A stretch of 58,718 nucleotides of DNA, from contig NW_019091373.1 of NCBI RefSeq assembly GCF_001949145.1, positions 1,229,871-1,288,588 of the forward strand. The letters are read 5' to 3'. The translations under genes and the position numbers were made by a program. Shown piece by piece: positions 1 to 11,671 of the stretch. Below the pieces are notes generated by a model. That model made no database searches. It was given only the letters and a program-made list of their open reading frames with translations, and had not been told where the DNA came from. This stretch comes from Acanthaster planci. Its lineage: Eukaryota > Echinodermata > Asteroidea > Valvatida > Acanthasteridae. Each line of letters starts with the position of its first letter. The stretch's first letter is position 1.

Positions 1-599
1 GGTATAGGAGACCCATAGGCAGACTAAGGAGCCAACTACTTGCGAAAGATGTGTTTAGGTTAAGAGCCGAATTCTGCAAGACCAACAGATTCCCTGTAGT
101 CACTTTGGTGTGTACATGTCGCATTCCGCAATGTTGTGAAAATGTAAACTCCTTGCACCCAATTCTGTAACTTGTTACAAAACCACACCACTATTTATAA
201 TTCTATTTATTCACCTCTGAAGTCAAGTTTGAAAAGAGTGTTCAGTATTGAATATAATATACTCATTATTTTCACCATCTGAGATATTAATGTCAATGGT
301 TCACTGAGCTGGAAATTCACTCTGCACACCTTCCATCATTATGGCTTGACAGCAGTTCAGTTTATGATAATCAAGAAACTTCTCACTCTTTAGGCTTTTT
401 CATCTATCCTCGTATGTCTGTTATTGTTCTCTTTGCCTTGCATCCAGCAACTCCAATACACATTGCCTTCCTTCTGTTCAATTTATACAGAAAGCCCAAC
501 AGCACTGATGTTGTTTGCTAGTGGATCAGAGTTAGACTGACTACTGATGTACTGACTGACAGTCTCCTTATTCATCCTCAAGAGATTATCTTAGCAACT
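1..599. other. No gene seen (left edge)
   Basis: AT-rich sequence without a convincing exon on either strand and without a long open frame. It could be the distal 3' flank of the minus-strand membrane-protein gene at 1680-3251. Confidence 0.5.
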
Positions 600-1500
600 T
601 TAATAAACTTACACTGCAAGCTGTGGAGCTTGCAACTGGAGAGTCTATGGTTCGAGTTCAACTCCTCACCCTTCTTGAAGAAAGTGTATTGCACAGCGGA
701 TATCCAACTGCCAATACGAGTCACAATCATGCCACACAGAAGCAGTGACCTCACATCTCAAGGGTCTGTGGTTCTAATCCCACCGCTGGCCCTTTGCTAT
801 GGTGCTTTAACTTACAACTGAGCAAAGGCTTGTAAGACAGAAATGAGGGTGCACGCTGTGTGATCCATGAGCTTGTGGTAGAAGGGTTTGGGGCTCTAAT
901 CCCACCACTGGCCCTGTTTTCTCATGCTTCAACTGACAACTGAGCAAAGGACTACATGGAGCAGGAATTTAGAACTGCTTGATCAAGGAGCTCACAGTTG
1001 AAGGGTCTGGGGTTCTTATCCCATCACTGGCCCTGTCCTGCGGTGCTCCAACTGAAAACTGATTAAATGGAGTCTGCTGCCTGACCTATGAGCTTATGGT
1101 TCAAGGGTCAAAGGTTCTCATCTCACAACTGCCTTGTGCTGTGGTGCTCCAACTGAGATCTGAGCAAGGATTAAACAAACCCTGGATAGATGCGGCTGAC
1201 TCTGAGTTCATGGTTGAAGAGTCTGGGGTTATAATACCCCCACCGGTCCTGCGCTGTGGTGCTTCAACACTGAAGCATAACGCTCACTGAACAGAATATG
1301 AATCTATGCTGCGCAACCTGGAAGCTTTTGGTTTGAGGGTCGGAGGTTCTTGGCCCTGTGCTGTGGAGCTGAGTCTGAGAGCTGGGCCTTGAACAGAGTA
1401 GGAACAGATGTTGCACATCCTCTGAACGCATGTATGAAGGGCTTAGGTTTACTCCAACCAATCAAAAAACACAGGTTTGAATTCAGTGTGATGGATAAAA
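600..1500. repeat. Tandem array of ~120-bp units with tRNA T-arm-like box
   Basis: Seven diverged units can be aligned on a box resembling the RNA polymerase III B box (GGTTCGANTCC). The boxes begin at about 649, 770, 891, 1011, 1113, 1227 and 1345, giving spacings of 121, 121, 120, 102, 114 and 118 bases. A possible eighth lies near 1447. Most units also share an upstream GAGCT...GGTT-AAGGGTCTGG stretch and a downstream CACTGGCCCTG..GTGGTGCTCCAACTGA stretch. The closest box is GGTTCGAGTTC in the first unit; the others read GGTTCTAATCC, GGCTCTAATCC, GGTTCTTATCC and similar. No full cloverleaf is evident. I infer a satellite derived from a tRNA-related sequence, perhaps an amplified SINE head. 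Open frames through it are not credible genes. Confidence 0.75.
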
Positions 1501-1679
1501 TTTAGTTGAGGGCTCACGGTTAAATAATTTATGTGGGAAGCAAGCATTTACATGTACATCAATCAGTAGAGCAGGAAAGTTACACATCCTTTGCTAAAAT
1601 GATGTTAGCCTATAAGCTTACCTTTATCAGCAACATAAAAATGTTGCTGGCAAGGATACAGTTCATTTATGACCTTACA

Positions 1680-1939
1680 TCATCTGATGGATCTCAAACA
1701 TCTGTGAAACACAAACAAATATCTTAAAAAAATCCTTGTCAGAGATTCAACACAATCAAGCAGGCAATCAGTGTTCTTGAGGGATCCACAAACAAGTGAA
1801 ATGCGGAAGACACAGTCCACAAGACTTCCTCTGCTCACAATTATGGTCCGTCCAGAGTATTTGATGTCAGTCAAACCTTTGAACTGTTGATCTTTCTCTT
1901 GAAATGGACTGGACTTTAGGGCATAACCAAATCCCATGC
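1680..1939 (-). CDS. Unrecognised membrane protein, exon c (probable last exon)
   Basis: Third exon of a minus-strand chain with 2832-3251 and 2030-2085. The acceptor is CCTTTTTGCTGGCAG followed by GC ATG GGA TTT, so it enters with two bases and completes the glycine codon begun by the previous exon (G+GC). The frame then stays open for about 85 codons to a TGA at 1680-1682. Cysteines and hydrophobic runs such as SLVDCVFRISLVC look like real protein, while the last ~20 residues are less convincing. The exon might therefore end earlier at a weak donor instead of at the TGA. No family recognised. Confidence 0.5.
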
Positions 1940-2029
1940 CTGCCAGCAAAAAGGACCGAGGGTCTGCCTTGCAACCACATGATCTGCACAGTTGCACTAA
2001 CTTGGAATGTTCCATGTGCAGGCACGTAC

Positions 2030-2085
2030 CTGTATCTCCTGTTGTACTGCTATTGGTGGCAGACGGCCCAATCACCTTGCAAATA
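2030..2085 (-). CDS. Unrecognised membrane protein, exon b
   Basis: A 56-nt exon between a pyrimidine-rich acceptor (AACCTCCCCCTGCTGTTGAAGTGCTCAG, minus strand) and a good donor (ACAG|GTACGT). The first base completes the codon opened by exon a (AC+T, threonine), and the last base opens the glycine codon finished by exon c. The 18 codons between contain one N-glycosylation sequon (Asn-Ser-Ser) and one cysteine. The exact phase fit on both sides is the main support. It is too short to carry a recognisable domain. Confidence 0.5.
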
Positions 2086-2831
2086 CTGAGCACTTCAACA
2101 GCAGGGGGAGGTTATATGCACTCGAATGAGAGGAATAGTAGACAAGACTGGTTGGTGGATTTTAGGAATCAAGGGAATATTTTCAACAACTGATGACACA
2201 ATAGTTTGTACTACATCAAAGCAGTTTGTAATAAAACCTGCATTCAAGGGAGGGACGCTGCTCATGTTTTAGGATGATCCCTTGCTGGTAAGAGAATTTA
2301 GCCATGGCTTGGCTCTTGAGCTCCTGGCAGCTGGACAAGTCATAGCTGTTGAGAAGTCATGAAGTTGACAGGAGCTCATCTTTTGAGGCCTGGCTTCAAA
2401 CACAGCCCTGAATCAGATAATTAGTAATCCAGTCAGCAATCCCAGCGAGCAATCTTAGTGTCTTCCCGAGTTGCTTGGAACTATGCTCTTTTCCTCTCCA
2501 TTATTGGTTCCTGTAAGTAGTGGAGGTGGTCATTTCTTTGATACAGGTTCATTCAATGGTACGTGCAAAGTATAATCTGTAATGCTTACTGTGCAGCAGA
2601 CCCTCTTGCGTGTGTATCATCATCTAGTGTTTGCTATCAGTACTGTTTGGTAAAACCTCATTCTTCATACAATAAATTCTCTTGCTGTAAACCGTTGGCC
2701 TCGTGTAGCTTTACATGTAGCTGCCAGCTTCGCATATTAAACATGATGCAACATAAAAAAGGCACATTGTTATACAATGCAAAACATTATCAAGACATTT
2801 GAGGACCTTTCACACTATCCAAAATGCTCAC

Positions 2832-3251
2832 GTTGGATATGGGGTGAACACACCAGTATCAAGTAACCCCTTTTTGCACTGATAAACAGTCCAATTAGGG
2901 TAATGCCTCCAGGGAACAGTGCTCCTCCTAGGAAAAATGATGCGCTGGTCAGGACTAAGTTTGGGAGGCTCTTGTAGAAAAATTAAATTTGGAGCTCTCC
3001 CATGTGGAAGTTGGTAGTACAATAAATGGTCTCTGTGCTGTGCTCCTCCCCACACTGTAGGGAGCTGATTGGAAACACTGTAGATGAGGACTGGGGTTAC
3101 ATTTGCACATGGAATAATGTGCCAAAATGCACCCGAGCTATTTGTCAATTGTACCCTCTCAATTGTTTCATCATTATTTGCCATTATGGACCCACTAGCA
3201 ATAGTGAGAGCTAGAACCAGAGACCCCAAAAATCCAGTTAAAACATACCAT
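2832..3251 (-). CDS. Unrecognised type II/single-pass membrane protein, exon a
   Basis: A 420-nt exon flanked by a strong acceptor (CCATTCTCCTGTTCAG) and donor (CCAAC|GTGAGC). It enters after two bases of a codon and leaves after two. It encodes about 140 residues: a hydrophobic segment at the start (WYVLTGFLGSLVLALTIASG) that would serve as signal anchor, then a polar, probably lumenal or extracellular part. That part has sequons NSS, NVT and NWT and several Trp-Tyr-Pro-rich stretches. The upstream exon with the start codon was not found. TRAF gene A exon 3 (ends at 3682) leaves in phase 0 and cannot splice directly to this exon, so I treat this as a separate gene on the same strand. No known family recognised. 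Confidence 0.6.
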
Positions 3252-3681
3252 CTGAACAGGAGAATGGTTTTTGTCAATAACACAGGAAATGCCTCGTGTG
3301 CATATTTCACACGATTCACACGAGTAAAACAGTACTACTACTAGGGTAATGTTAGGACAATGATAAGATAAGTGTGAATGACGCGTCCTACATTACTGGC
3401 ACATGTACCTGTGTTCAATCTCGCCTGGGTACTTGTTACGTGTAGCTTACAAATGTAGAAATATACATGTACATGGGTAGATGACAGTGTGAAAAGGCCA
3501 AATTAGATATTAGTCACATTTTGTAAAGCCATCAAATAGCAAAAAATATCGGGATCTTTCAGTCATTTTCTGAACTTCACTGATGCAACTGGGTATAAAA
3601 CATGACAGAGCCTGGGTTGACTCCATTACTATTGATTCCTCCGTAGAATCACCATCAAAAGTAAAGAAATGTGATACTTAC

Positions 3682-3759
3682 TTTCTCTTTATGGATGAGT
3701 TCTTCTCCACACTTGTTCGGGCATGTATCCAGAAATTTCTTACACTCTTTCTCATGTAA
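3682..3759 (-). CDS. TRAF-type zinc-finger gene A, exon 3
   Basis: A 78-nt exon with acceptor CTTGGTTTTCAG and donor GAGAAA|GTAAGT, phase 0 on both sides. That is the size and phase expected of a TRAF zinc-finger exon. Its 26 codons supply the His and Cys (LHEKEC) that complete the finger begun by the CGYC at the end of exon 2. They then open another finger with CPNKCGEEL, the usual look of TRAF fingers (CPNxCG). With the preceding exon this gives ligand spacing C-x2-C-x11-H-x3-C. The exon that would close the last finger was not found between here and 3251, so the gene continues in an exon I could not identify or is truncated. A 7.6-kb intron separates it from exon 2. Confidence 0.85.
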
Positions 3760-6439
3760 CTGAAAACCAAGATAATCGAGAGCAAGAAGTTACAAGGTGT
3801 CTTGAAAATTAATCATCTGTTGGGGGAAAAGAAAACAGAACCAAATCAAAAACTCCCCCCCCCCAAAATGTAAAATAAATTGCTTCTTTTGGGTACCACA
3901 ACCCTGTTGGCACCCCACCCCGATCCACTCTTGGCTTGGACCAAGCCTTGTAATGTGCATGACCGTATAAGTGTTGAGCTGGACCAAGAGAGGGCGCAAT
4001 TTTCCAAGCAATGTAGGCTCCTTTGGTAGAACTGCCCATCACTGTGAAATGCTCATTATGGTCACATCACTAACAACAAAAGAGCACTCCCAACCAACAT
4101 GGCTCTTTTCAACTGATGAGGGGGTGCTTTTGCTCAAGGCGGATAGTTGACAGGTGCCTTATTTTGCAAGTACTGCAAAAACCAATCAGACTTGACAATA
4201 AGTGGCAAAATTAGCAACCTGGCGACTATATGGTTGAGCGTGTCACATGTAATTAGTACCTTCCACACGAACTGTATATTGAGATGAGGGGAACATCCAA
4301 CCATTTTTCATCACAAACATGTACACCTGGCAGTTAATTGTACTCCTCTCACAGGAATATGAGCGAATGGCTTACGCTACAAGCCCATACCTGGCAAGAT
4401 TGAAAAGTTAGAATTGGGAACACCTATTTTACAAGCCCACAGCAAAACAAGCAGCCGTGCATTTATGAGTGTGTGAAACATTATGGGCAATTATGCCCTC
4501 TTTTGTTATGACTAGTGCCCTCTTTTTCATGACTAGTGCCCTCTTTTACTACACCTTTTTTCTTTAATTTTTTCTTGTTATGGAAATTAAATGTGCCAAT
4601 TTTTGTGGCCTAAAAGCTTAAAAATCAGAATAGTTGCAATGAAATGGGAATGGTTAGCAGGTACACAAGGTATTCTCAACTACAACTTGATGGCCATGCT
4701 CATGAGTCTGTGTAAGTAAATGGCATCAAGGAAGAATTCTGTCGATGGAAATGACTCTACTGGAACCCATGCACTCATCGAGTATACATGTACATATACA
4801 GAAATCATCTGTGTGCCAGATTAATCTGAAATAGCTGCATGTTCTTGAAACCGTTGGTCATCGTAGTAAATACTAATTGTGATCCAAAGAGCTATATAAA
4901 TAAGAGCGCTAACTTCTCATTCTAAATCAGATAGAATGAATATTGAATAATGTATTCTAAATGCAACGCTCAAGTACAACATGCATGTATGCGAATGTCA
5001 GCACGTCTTTTGGATAAGACGGTACATCAATAGCTGATTATTTTAAAACAAATGTTTCCCTAACATTCAAGCAAGGTCGTCCAATTTTGTATAAAGGTCT
5101 TTCAATGGCTGTCTTTCGATGAATAAGATTAAGTGAATTAAAAAGTCGTTCCCTTAATTCAGTAAGTGTTAAGTTAGTTGATGGCTCTGGGGCAGCAGCT
5201 GTTGTGTGCGCACATCGGGTACCGATAAAATCCAATAAAAAAAGTCGCGGCAAAATTCATGTGCAGTGCATCAGCGCATTTGCTTGCAGTTTTTTTTGGC
5301 CCAGAGCAAGATGATACGCTCATTTACTGATTATGCGTTCTTGTTGGTAGCATATCGGCTTTGTTGACGCATCGTTTTAGAATACAGATGCAGATATGCA
5401 AATAGCCGTACAAAAGCCACACAAAATTTCGGGTTTTCCATAAGTCTGTGCATAAACATGGATGTGCCCAGCAGGCATCACTTTGTATACGTACATGAGT
5501 CAGCCCTCTAGTTTTTATATAGCGGTAGCTCATTTCTGTGATCCAACATCACAGTCCCTAAACATGCAGAGCAAATTCAGGAAAAGAACTGAACTTTGGT
5601 GAGGTTGCCTTTGGAAAATGATCTGCTCAAACTGGCTGAAACCTGCTTAGACACAGCTCACAAAATGAACCGACGCCATCTGACTTCGAGCTTCTTGACC
5701 GTACACACGGTGTGTGCAGGTGGTGGCATAGCAATAATTCTACACAATTTCATGAAAGTCAACAAGATGATACCCCCTTCCCACTTGGGATCCAGTTCCA
5801 TCCATTGTATTTTCTCTTTAATCTCTTCCCACCTTACATTCCTTTGTTGTTCAACCATGCCTTTCTTGCAGTCCTTTCATCCCTTGCCCCTTTATCCAGC
5901 CTGCAGCTTTCTTGACCTTTCCTTTTGTCCTCTTGCATTCATCCATGCTTGGTTGATTACCCGTTTGCTTGTTTGTCCTGTCCACTTGTCATTTTGCCTT
6001 CAAGAAAGATTCTGCTCAGATCAAAATGTCAGGCCCTCCACATTTTGAGACTTGTATGTTAGGTCAATGTAGTTAGCCAGTACTTTTGCAGCAGTTTTGT
6101 ATTACATATCTTTGTAGCTTAAGAGTTCTTATTTCCCAATATTGTCACTATCCAGCTTAATGCTTCTACTGAGAAAGCCTGTCCGATCTTGTTTGCTCAT
6201 TTTGGGTTCAGAAGGTCAGGTTCACATGTAATTCAATAGGTACAGTACTTACATGTGGTTGAGGAATAAGCACATTTGGGTATGTTTCACTGGATTCGTG
6301 ATAATTCGTGATCTCATTTGTTTAGAGACTTTAAATAATGAAATAGGCAATAAGGCTTTTGGGAGTTAAATTTGCATAAAATCCGGTACACTGAGTCATC
6401 TGATTGCACACAAATATAATTTGAATTATCCAGACTAAA

Positions 6440-6590
6440 AATGCTGTTGCTGTACATGTACCTCTTGATTCGGGGCAAGCTTTTACATAGTGACACTCAT
6501 CTCTGGAATGGACTGGTTCCTTTGTGCCCTGGTAAAAAATTCTGTTTAAAACCACTGTCAGATCCCTTTTTGAAAGACTAATCTTTGTTT
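6440..6590 (+). mobile_element. Possible 3' remnant of a non-LTR retrotransposon
   Basis: The plus strand encodes a short frame containing SDTHLWNGLVPL. This resembles the extreme C-terminal motif of CR1/L2/Jockey-type reverse transcriptases (hydrophobic residues, then LWNSLP, then a short tail and stop). The frame ends with TAA about 25 codons later. Only this motif supports the call. Confidence 0.3.
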
Positions 6591-7234
6591 TTATTCACAG
6601 TTGATGCACTTCAGCAAGGCCAATATAAGCCAAATACCATCATAGCATATGTGTGTTTGAAAGTTTTAACATCTAAGTCCCCCTTTTCTAGTCTTTCATT
6701 TAATATAAATTATTAACAATTTGAAAACATTAAATAAATTTATTTCAATAAAATGCCGTTCATCATTGTGCACTTCATCTCAGTTTCGACCCATCTTGAC
6801 TTCTTTCCTTGCAATCATCAAAGTCATCTTTGAAATTCCAAATCATCATCTCAGCATCTCTGTAATTGCGCCAAATGGAAAAAAAAATACAAATGTGTGA
6901 ACATACTATCAAATGACAAATAAAGATTGGCAGGTTTCTCCATATTTAAGGTACTCATCATCTAATGTGTCACAATCAGTTAAACTCAATAAATCAAATC
7001 AAATTGGATTTTTTTTAGTGAGTATTGTGTTTAACTTAAAGGCCGCCCTTATCAAGTATCAAATTGACGAAGAAGTTTTTAACAATCTCTGGTCAGCCCC
7101 AAGTCATGCAATAAAATTACAGATTTATGTATCTTATTTAACGTTCAGCATACACATGAAAATCTAATCATCTGTGCTTTGCAGGGTCTCATTCTTTAGC
7201 AAACTGAATTTGATTAAAAAAAAAATTAGCTTAC

Positions 7235-7475
7235 CTTTCAATATTATCAAACGTTTGGCTACCACAACAATGACGTTATCCGGGTACTAAGGTTGCAAAA
7301 TGTGACCTCCGGAGCTGTGAATGTGGGGCTTGCACAGTCACAGCATGGAGAAATTGTCAAAGTTAGTGGAGGCCCGAGTTTGGAACAACAGCAGCCCAAC
7401 CAACACACAGCGGCCCATGGTTTCATAACTGGGGCCGGTGTCAGCTTCCTTCCTACGGGTTAGCTTCAAGAAATG
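7235..7475. other. Unassigned GC-richer open stretch
   Basis: On the plus strand one frame is open for about 78 codons from just after a TAG at 7229 to a TAG near 7467, with a glutamine/histidine-rich composition. On the minus strand the same segment ends in a donor-like GAAAG|GTAAGC and carries an ATG with a signal-peptide-like start that stops after about 26 codons. The base composition stands out from the AT-rich surroundings. I cannot decide between an exon on either strand, a promoter-proximal segment and chance. Confidence 0.25.
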
Positions 7476-10400
7476 TAAGACAACGTGGCCAGGCATGGTA
7501 GCCTTGACATGATCCTGACGTTTCTTATCTCAATCAGAAACAAACGAGCCCCCAGTCTTACATTTTCATGAAACATGCAGCATTTTCTCCAAACCAGAGA
7601 ATTCTCTAAGTTTTCACAACATTATTTACACTGCGTCACATACAATTTGAAATTAAAAGTCACCAAAAGAAGACATTCGTAGATTAATTTCCTGGCTAAA
7701 TTTTTTTTTGCTGTCTTCTTGTAATGAAAATAAAAATACTGCACCTTTGTTCAACAAATTTAAGAAGGTTGATTTCTGTAAAATATGCAGTTTTAATATA
7801 ATCTTTATTCTTTGTGAGACATACTGACAACAGCTATGCTTTTAGGGGCCATTAAAAATTTTCAATGTTTTAAAATTTCATGTTTGTTTACTACTTTTGA
7901 CCTTCCCACCCCCACATTATTCGATCAAAAATCCTGATTTTTGCTCATTCAGTCAGTATTGTATACGGTATGTGTGTGGCAGCCATGTTGAATGTCACCC
8001 CACGACCACACATACAAGTTCTGTTACAGCCCTCCCTGGTAGGCCTGTAATGTTCTTCTGGCTCTTACTTGCATCCCTGGTTGTTCTTCCATTGACTATG
8101 TACATTTATTTTTGTTACAGCGCTCTCGTTTACGGCACTTTCCTGTCTAAATAGCACGTCCCGGATAAAAACATGCAAAACACTGACGTGTGATATTCTG
8201 TATTAATTACCAGTATGCGGCAGCGCGTCAGCTGAAATGGGTTGCCTTCATAGACTGCCCATTGCTCGGTCTGAAGTTGGGCTTCAGACACCCTGGAAAA
8301 TACGTGCACTGAGACTGAAATACATGTACCTATGCATGAAAATATGCAAATACCTGCACTGAAATACCTCTGCATGAAGAGCAATCCAATTTTAACCACC
8401 TCTTGAAAATACTTGTGAAACCTTTGATCGTTTCTTGTTTTCAGGTTCATGGCTCCCAGCCATCCCACATCGTTCTTGCTTTTTTTTCTGCGGTAGCAGT
8501 ACTAAATGCATGCTTCTTCTCCTCGTGTTTTTGTTTGTCTGCTCCCAGCACACAACTTGTGTGACATGATGCAAGTTGCTTCACATTTGTGTGAAAGCCA
8601 GCAGAGTTTGCCAAGTACCACTCATGACGGCTGTTTTATATTTGATTCCCTGTACCTTCATCTACAAATATTAATGATAATATTTATACACTTCCAGATA
8701 ACATATCGTTTTGTTTGCTGTGAGATAATGTCATGTATGCTGTACGGTGCTGGTGCACCTACCAAGCCTGTGCATTGGTTTCACGTGATCACGTTGGTTT
8801 TTAGCATTTCTCAGCTAATGCTCAAAATAAAGGCTTCCACAGCTACGGCAAGGTCGATTGTGCTTCTCGACGTATTTCCAATGGAGGGAAACTAAAGATC
8901 GTACAGCACCACGTACATGTAGCTAGCTTTCAACAGATTCGGATGCAACCAACAAGTCCAATAAAATATCACCTTCACCCATGGAGTTTCACACCGTATA
9001 TGATACGTGTACAGTGCACAGATCATTCTATGAAGTTGGAAAAGACCGCACTTATGGAATGCTGGCATGGCACAAGTACATGTACATGTTGCTCATGTGA
9101 GTCAAAAACCTGATTTCTTTCCTTTTTTTTTTTTATGAAAAGTGAATTTCAAAAATTTACCTTGACCCACCTATCATTTCAAAAAACAATTGAAATTAAA
9201 AACACTGAAAATTTTTATTAGCCCCTTATTCAAAATTATGGCCAAATATTAAACTTACATGAATTCACTTTGCAAAGGAATGTTTCAATCATTTAAAGAA
9301 TACGATCTAAGCAACTGGGCTGACTAGAAACTGTCAGATACAATGTCACCCCTGGAAAAAGACAGTGTAATTGGAGAGTCTTCTGCCTTTATCCCCATGT
9401 GATGAAAAAAAATTAATATTCTTATGTGATGACAAGGGAAGCCATTTCAAAATTTGTTCGCGCATGTGCTAACGTCATTTTTCTGTGTGATCAATAATGT
9501 GAGATGGCCAAATAAGGTTGACCAGATAGCAAAGTTATAATACCCTGCTTTTCATCCCAAAGAACACTAGGCAAAAGTAAGCAGTGAGCTGTTGTTAAGT
9601 ATGCACTGCATGGAAAGCTACCCACCGACACCCGCATGTTCCCTTGAAATGACAACCTGGGAATGGCTGGTTGGATTGGTAATGAACGTGCTGGTGGAAT
9701 TTCAGCTCATAGAATATAGCAGATGTCAGTGGTTGAAACTTTTGAAAATTTGAAAGCAGTTTTTATTGTTTTGCTTTCCTATGCCCATGTGATCAACCAT
9801 TCATGTATTCCTAATGCTGCTGCCAACTCCTTTTACCCTAGTCCAGTGTACAGCAGACTCCTTAAAACTTCCATAGTAAATATGTTTAAGCATAACAAGC
9901 CACACAAGACTAAGATAATGTCCTGCTTTAATAAAATCACACAAAATCGCTGATCAAAGCATTATAGGCAATCCATAAAGTACAAGTATGTACATGTGCA
10001 CATGTTCATTTCTTAATGTGCCGGTATATTCCACCTGCCAATACGTAGTGATTCTGGCCCCCTGGCCTCCCTCCATATTTCTTACACAGTCAACATTGCC
10101 TTTTGATTTATCAGAGCCACAATGTCAGATTCACATGATGGGGTACAGGTGATGTCTTATACTGACATTTTAATGTATCCCAATAGATGTAAAAAGGACT
10201 AAGTGCATTAATTTCATCCTATTTGATTGCTCTACATACGAGTACATGTAAATAGCGCTGCAGCCGATCTGCCAAACCGAACAAAAAAAAATCGTTGGCA
10301 CTTTCGAACCGAACCACACTTGTCAATTCGGATGTTTGGCTTTAATATGACATGGCATTGACAGTGCACAGAATGCACGCAGGAAAACGTGATGAAAAAG

Positions 10401-11334
10401 CAAACACAACGAAAAGTGGACGACGAGTTGTGCGGCACCAGCACTTGTAAGTGTGGTACCACTTCAGTTTGAAGCTTTGTTGAGTCAAGCGTGGTCCGAA
10501 CACAACCGCTTTTGGTCAGCAAAACACAGTCGGAAACTGTCACACCTCCAACGGTAACTTTCTATGGAATCCTAAACAAACTTTAGGGAAACAGTTCTTC
10601 ACATTGAAGTTGCTTGTGGATGGGAATAGAGAGGAGATTCATTGCTCGTATGAACGTATTTTACACACGGAAGTACTGTATATGGCATGTGCGTAGCGTG
10701 CATTTTGATGTCTCAGTGTGCATTGTACAAGTTTGTGTGTACATGTCCGGACCCCAACCGAATCCGAAGTTTGGCCAAAAATTTCCGAACCGTGTCCGAA
10801 CTGAACCCGAACCAAACCTTGGCACCTACTTGCAGCACTAGATGGTGTACATGCACTGCCTTGGACCCCATGTATGCAAGGTGTATTCCATATCAACACC
10901 TTCCTCCCTCTGTGCACACACTGACATGTACATGATGTACTTTATGGACAGCTCCTCAACCCATTTCTTAATCCTAAAAGAGCGGGGCTAGGGAAATGGG
11001 GACAAGGGCGGTAGAGGAGCACATGCTTCTTCCTAGTACCAGCACCAAATTTTTGTGCCAAGCCCTTGCACATGTTGAGGGTACCGGTTATTTCATCTCA
11101 TTATCAATGAGAAGTCACTTTACCAAATAGGATGTTGAATAGTGAATTTTTTGTGATGATCGCAAAACTCTTTGTCCTGTTGAGCAAAAACTGATTTGGA
11201 AATATTCAATTGTGAAACACATTTTGAAATTCTTCATTAGAATGACCAAAATATGAAGGGAGGATGATTTTCACCTTGTCCCTTGTTTCTTATAGAAGGC
11301 TGAAAAGGGAAGGCTCTTTTAGGATTAGACGTAC

Positions 11335-11671
11335 CTCCAGTTCATTCACTATGATCTCATCACCACAGTATCCACACTTTTGCCGGCGGAAGGCACATTC
11401 CTTTTCCAAGTGTTGGACCAGCTGGTTTCTTTGAACGCGCTTCAGGCACCCCTTGCTGTGGTACATGCAGCTGATCACCTCATAGTCGCACTCCTGCTGC
11501 AAGTGCTTGTCCATCATCTTCAACAGCATCTGCTCTCTGCATCCCCGCGCTCTGTTGGCGCAGTACACTTTCCATTTCTCCAACTTCTTCCTGGCAAAAT
11601 TGTCCTTGACAATTTCTTGCTTGAGGAAGGCCTCCCCACAATGTGGGCATGTCAGCTCCTCCCCGAGATCC
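11335..11671 (-). CDS. TRAF-type zinc-finger gene A, exon 2
   Basis: A 337-nt exon. Acceptor TCTTCCTGGACACAG precedes G GAT CTC, whose first base completes the lysine codon left open by exon 1; the donor is CTGGAG|GTACGT in phase 0. An alternative upstream acceptor (TTCTCACAG, exon start 11703) would put exon 1 out of frame, so the inner one is chosen. Counting from the exon 1 ATG, this exon carries the last RING pair C93-P-H-C96, then finger 1 (C122-x6-C129-x11-H141-x4-C146), finger 2 (C153-x6-C160-x11-H172-x4-C177) and the first half of finger 3 (C184-x2-C187). These spacings are those of TRAF-type zinc fingers, which in TRAF proteins follow the RING and help assemble ubiquitin-ligase and signalling complexes at cytoplasmic receptor tails. 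A VKDNFARKKL segment between RING and finger 1 matches VKDKRAAKDM in gene B. Confidence 0.9.

Larger units (their letters stand above)
3760..11334. other. Intron 2 of gene A; no further exon recognised
   Basis: About 7.6 kb of AT-rich sequence between exons 2 and 3 of gene A. It contains short TACATGTA repeats, poly-A/T runs, a possible LINE 3' remnant near 6440-6590 and an unexplained open stretch near 7235-7475. Minus-strand frames at 5038-5253 and 10232-10543 and a plus-strand frame at 5596-6048 have no splice context or recognisable motif. Confidence 0.5.

Noticed and set aside
5038-5253. Minus-strand 71-codon frame near 5.1 kb
   Set aside because: Looks mildly protein-like, but starts without ATG, has no splice sites and no recognisable family.
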